Of a DNA stretch of 64,000 nt, positions 61,554 to 64,000 are shown in pieces. A program made the position numbers and the translations under genes. This stretch comes from Methyloceanibacter sp. wino2 (GTDB taxonomy: Bacteria > Pseudomonadota > Alphaproteobacteria > Rhizobiales > Methyloligellaceae): assembly GCF_003071365.1 (NCBI RefSeq), contig NZ_CP028960.1, positions 1,984,001 through 2,048,000 of the forward strand. The letters run 5' to 3'. The notes under the pieces were generated by a model. It was not told the origin of the DNA, did no database searches, and saw nothing but the letters and a program-made list of their open reading frames with translations. Within the stretch, counting starts at the first letter, position 1, and each line of letters opens with the position of its first letter.

Positions 61554-62141
61554 ATGACCAAGGATACGACGATCACGGCACATGATGGCAAGTCACGGAC
61601 GAAACCACGTGCTGTGAAGCCAGTTGCCTCAAAGCCAGCTGTTTCCAAGCGGAAATCCAACAAGAGCACGGGCGGAGTTCCGGCAAAGGCCGTTGCGACG
61701 GCGTCCAGCAAAGCTGCGGTCAAGAAGGCCGCCAAGGCAGTTGCGAAGGTCTCCGACAAGACGAAGGCGTCCGCCGCGAAGCCGGCGTCCAAGCCACTCA
61801 AGGCCAAGTCACTCAAGGCAAAGCCAGTCAACAAGGCCAAGCCTGTCACCCGGACGAAGGCGACCGTGCCAGCGCCGTTGTTGGGCCGGTCTCTGCAGAG
61901 CGCCGTTCCGGCTGCCCTCGCGGTGAATACCAAGCTGGTGGATATCGCCCATTCCAACGTCAGCGCAGGGCTCGAACTCGCTCGCGATCTGGCGGGTGCA
62001 AAAACGCCGATGGAGGCCATGCGCCTCGGGGTCGCCTATTGGTTCAACCATATGGGGGCCGTTCAAACGCAGGCTCGCGAACTGCAAAGCCTGTCGGCCG
62101 CCTGGGTCAAGACGGCCAGCGAGCAAATTCGACCGCTCTAA
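61554..62141 (+). CDS. Phasin-like protein with lysine/alanine-rich N-terminus
   Basis: The 195-aa protein has a basic low-complexity first half (residues about 10-105, Lys/Ala/Pro-rich like histone H1 or AlgP) followed by a helical phasin-type region (AVNTKLVDIAHSNVSAGLELA, and the later FNHMGAVQTQARELQSLSAAW). Phasins coat PHB granules, which fits phaA, phaB and phaR in this genome. The basic tail could bind DNA, as in PhaM-like proteins. The family is called by pattern only. Confidence 0.75.
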   Translation: MTKDTTITAHDGKSRTKPRAVKPVASKPAVSKRKSNKSTGGVPAKAVATASSKAAVKKAAKAVAKVSDKTKASAAKPASKPLKAKSLKAKPVNKAKPVTRTKATVPAPLLGRSLQSAVPAALAVNTKLVDIAHSNVSAGLELARDLAGAKTPMEAMRLGVAYWFNHMGAVQTQARELQSLSAAWVKTASEQIRPL

Positions 62142-62226
62142 CGGTCCGCCGCCGACAATTGCGGCTCCCTAACGCCGCTGCCTGGCGTAGACTGACACAC
62201 TCGCATCGTCGACGTGGGGAGGTGTC

Positions 62227-63492
62227 ATGCTGCGCGAGGATTTGACGTTCGTCGGGACGTGCGACATTGCCGGCCTCGTTCGCGGCAAGGGGTTTCCCTC
62301 CACCGAGCTGCCGGCCCGGCGGAAGCTCGGCATCGGTTGGACGCACTCCAATCTCATGCAGACCTGCTTCGGGCCCATTCTCGATACGCCCTTCGGGACG
62401 GCGGGTGACCTCATGATCGTGCCGGATCCGACGGCGGAGGTGCATGTCGATTTCCGCGATGGATCCGCGCCCGAGCACTTCTTTCTCGGCGATATTCGCA
62501 ACACGGACGGAAGTCCCTGGGAGTGCTGCGTCCGTGCGTTCCTGCGGCGGGCGATCGGCGCGCTGAATGACGCCTGCGGTCTCGAACTCCTCGCGGCGTT
62601 CGAACAGGAATTTGTCTATACCGGCGTCGAGGATGTGCCGGGTCATGCCTACAGCCTGAATGCCTTCCGGCGCCTGGGCGTCTTCGGCGAGATGGTGATG
62701 GCGGCCATTCGCGCCGCGAGCGTCCATCCGGATTCCTTCCTGGCCGAGTATGGTCCCCGGCAATTCGAGATGACGGTCGGGCCCGACGCCGCCCTCGCCG
62801 CGGCGGATGCAGGCGTGATCGCGCGCGAGATGACGCGCGGCGCCGCTTTCCGCTTGGAGAACCGCGCCATCTTCTCGCCGATGCCCGTGGCGGGTGGCGC
62901 CGGCAACGGCGTGCATATCCATTTCAGCCTCCATGACGCTTCGGGCGCGCCGGTGACAAGCGATCCGAACGGTCCCATGGGCCTGAGCACTGTCGCGGCG
63001 CACTTCGCCGCCGGCGTTCTACACCACCTTCCAGCTCTATGCGCGGTGACCGCGCCGTCGCCGGTGTCTTACCTGCGGCTCGTGCCCGACCGCTGGGCGC
63101 CGACCGTGGCCGACATTAAACTGCAGGATCGCGGGGCCGCGCTTCGAATCTGTCCCGTCTTCGACGCAGCGGGAGAGGAGCAGCGGCAGGCGCAGTTCAA
63201 TCTCGAGTTCCGCGTCAGCGATGCGGCGGCCAGCCCCTACATGGCGCTCGGCGCGATGATCTTCGCCGGGGCCGACGGAATCGCGCGCCAGCTTTCGCTG
63301 CCGGAAACGGAGGCGCCATTGCCGGCTTCCTTGAGTGCCGCTTTGGATCTCATGGACGCGAGCGAAGCGATGAGGTCGTGGTTCGGTCCGGTCTTCTTCG
63401 AGGCCTATATGCGGCACAAGCGATCGGAAGTGGCCTATGTGGCGGACTTGCCCGAGGCGGAGCTTTGCGCGCGCTATGCCGAAGTTTATTGA
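62227..63492 (+). CDS. Glutamine synthetase family protein (not GlnA)
   Basis: The 421-aa protein has the GS catalytic core: AFEQEFVY (metal-binding Glu), NGVHIHFSLHD (His), YLRLVPDRWAPT (phosphate/Arg loop) and EFRVSDAAASPYMALGAM. The N-terminal sequence (FVGTCDIAGLVRGKGFP) is not like GlnA, so it may ligate another amine to glutamate, for example gamma-glutamylmethylamide or polyamine. GGGGAGG precedes ATG 62227. No methylamine genes are in the window, so the substrate is unknown. Confidence 0.82.
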   Translation: MLREDLTFVGTCDIAGLVRGKGFPSTELPARRKLGIGWTHSNLMQTCFGPILDTPFGTAGDLMIVPDPTAEVHVDFRDGSAPEHFFLGDIRNTDGSPWECCVRAFLRRAIGALNDACGLELLAAFEQEFVYTGVEDVPGHAYSLNAFRRLGVFGEMVMAAIRAASVHPDSFLAEYGPRQFEMTVGPDAALAAADAGVIAREMTRGAAFRLENRAIFSPMPVAGGAGNGVHIHFSLHDASGAPVTSDPNGPMGLSTVAAHFAAGVLHHLPALCAVTAPSPVSYLRLVPDRWAPTVADIKLQDRGAALRICPVFDAAGEEQRQAQFNLEFRVSDAAASPYMALGAMIFAGADGIARQLSLPETEAPLPASLSAALDLMDASEAMRSWFGPVFFEAYMRHKRSEVAYVADLPEAELCARYAEVY

Positions 63493-63585
63493 GCCGGCTG
63501 GGGATAACGCTCCGTCAACGGTGTTTCCGAGCCGAGCCGGCCGCTAGGGATTTCCGTGATAGGGTGGAACGGGAGGACTACGATC

Positions 63586-64000
63586 ATGTGGAAGCGGATT
63601 ATCGCTTTTTCTTTTGCCGCGCTGGGCTGTCTTGCGCTCGCCGGATGTGACGAGGACTCGAAGGATAGCTTCGTTCTTTGCGAGAGTACGTATGCGTTGT
63701 GCACGACGGCGGCTTGTACGCCGGCCGACGGTAGCACCGAAACGGTCTCCTGCGCTTGCGATGTGAAGACGGGGTATTCCGCGGGCCAGAAGCCATGCAC
63801 CGGCACCGTGGAGACCGACAAGGGCACAGAGATCAGCTCACGGTACTATCCCATCAAGAGCTACGCGGCTTGCAACAACGACCGTCCCTGGGCGTGGTGT
63901 CTCGACAAGCCCTGCATTGTCGACAAGGACGATCCGACGAAAGCGTCGTGTGCTTGTACGGTCGACAGAGATCAGGGGCCGTATCTCGTTGTGACCGATA
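63586..64000 (+). CDS. Cysteine-rich lipoprotein, 3' end cut by window edge
   Basis: ATG 63586 (GGGAGGA eight bases upstream) starts a frame that is open to the right edge for at least 138 codons. It has a lipoprotein signal with lipobox CLALAGC (Cys about residue 21) and a mature part rich in Cys (pairs in TTAACTP, SCACD and CACTV), which suggests a disulfide-linked outer- or inner-membrane lipoprotein. I do not recognise a family. Confidence 0.7.
   Translation, partial: MWKRIIAFSFAALGCLALAGCDEDSKDSFVLCESTYALCTTAACTPADGSTETVSCACDVKTGYSAGQKPCTGTVETDKGTEISSRYYPIKSYAACNNDRPWAWCLDKPCIVDKDDPTKASCACTVDRDQGPYLVVTD

Noticed and set aside
1-64000. tRNA, rRNA, insertion sequence, phage, toxin-antitoxin or CRISPR elements
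   Set aside because: I looked for cloverleaf ends, terminal repeats, transposase or integrase motifs and regular repeats along both strands and found none I could support.

Overview
The window comes from a GC-rich chromosome of a methylotrophic alphaproteobacterium, most likely of the order Hyphomicrobiales (a Methyloceanibacter-, Methyloligella- or Hyphomicrobium-like organism). The main evidence is a near-complete serine-cycle cluster (45.2-57.0 kb) in the gene order known from Methylorubrum extorquens. Supporting it are acetoacetyl-CoA/PHB genes with PhaR, a CtrA-type site, and Rhizobiales-typical blocks (ftsE-ftsX-ydcF-plsC; lptM-lysA-TIGR02302 beside argH/tlpA). I found no tRNA, rRNA, CRISPR array, insertion sequence or prophage; this looks like core chromosome.

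Layout. 0-2.5 kb: start of a photolyase gene (cut by the left edge) coupled to a macrodomain gene, then a Tat-exported metallo-beta-lactamase-fold protein divergent from an AraC regulator. 2.5-7.3 kb: a zinc-homeostasis block of zur, a small membrane ORF, znuC, znuB, znuA and a COG0523 GTPase, with a Zur-like palindrome ahead of zur and another ahead of the GTPase gene. 7.3-16.5 kb: housekeeping (ispG, ispA, mtgA, rpmF, chaC, tyrC, hisC) with two genes broken by one-base deletions in G runs (an EAL protein and hisC). 16.7-21.8 kb: metX-metW, a methyltransferase, gloB, a cupin and an Ntn hydrolase. 21.8-24.7 kb: phaB, phaA and phaR. 24.7-31.5 kb: a small unknown gene with a CtrA/CcrM-type upstream region, plsC, ydcF-like, ftsX, ftsE, a zinc-ribbon protein, hpt and DUF2333. 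31.6-38.8 kb: TIGR02302 protein, lysA, lptM, argH, tlpA and DUF924. 38.8-43.8 kb: a secreted protein, a D,D-carboxypeptidase, a two-gene YeeE/YedE transporter behind an inverted repeat, a HAD phosphatase, a methyltransferase and a DksA-type protein.

45-57 kb: glycerate 2-kinase (gck) diverges from ftfL, followed by sgaA, hprA, mtdA, fchA, mtkA, mtkB, ppc and mcl, closed by a strong terminator. FtfL, FchA and MtdA take formate to methylene-H4F. SgaA, HprA and Gck take serine to 2-phosphoglycerate. Ppc, MtkAB and Mcl turn PEP into acetyl-CoA and glyoxylate. PhaA and PhaB at 22-24 kb perform the first steps that take acetyl-CoA either to PHB or into the ethylmalonyl-CoA pathway, which regenerates glyoxylate. 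Two dyads of LysR-regulator geometry (T-N11-A) lie upstream of sgaA and of ppc and may bind a QscR-like regulator encoded elsewhere.

57-64 kb: membrane and envelope proteins (DUF4239-like, BON-LysM, DUF533), small secreted proteins, a MEKHLA/PAS protein, a lysine-rich phasin-like protein, a glutamine-synthetase-family enzyme and a cysteine-rich lipoprotein cut by the right edge. The most interesting leads are the paired LysR-type dyads of the serine cluster, the Zur sites plus a small ORF inside the zinc operon, the CtrA box, and the two homopolymer frameshifts.
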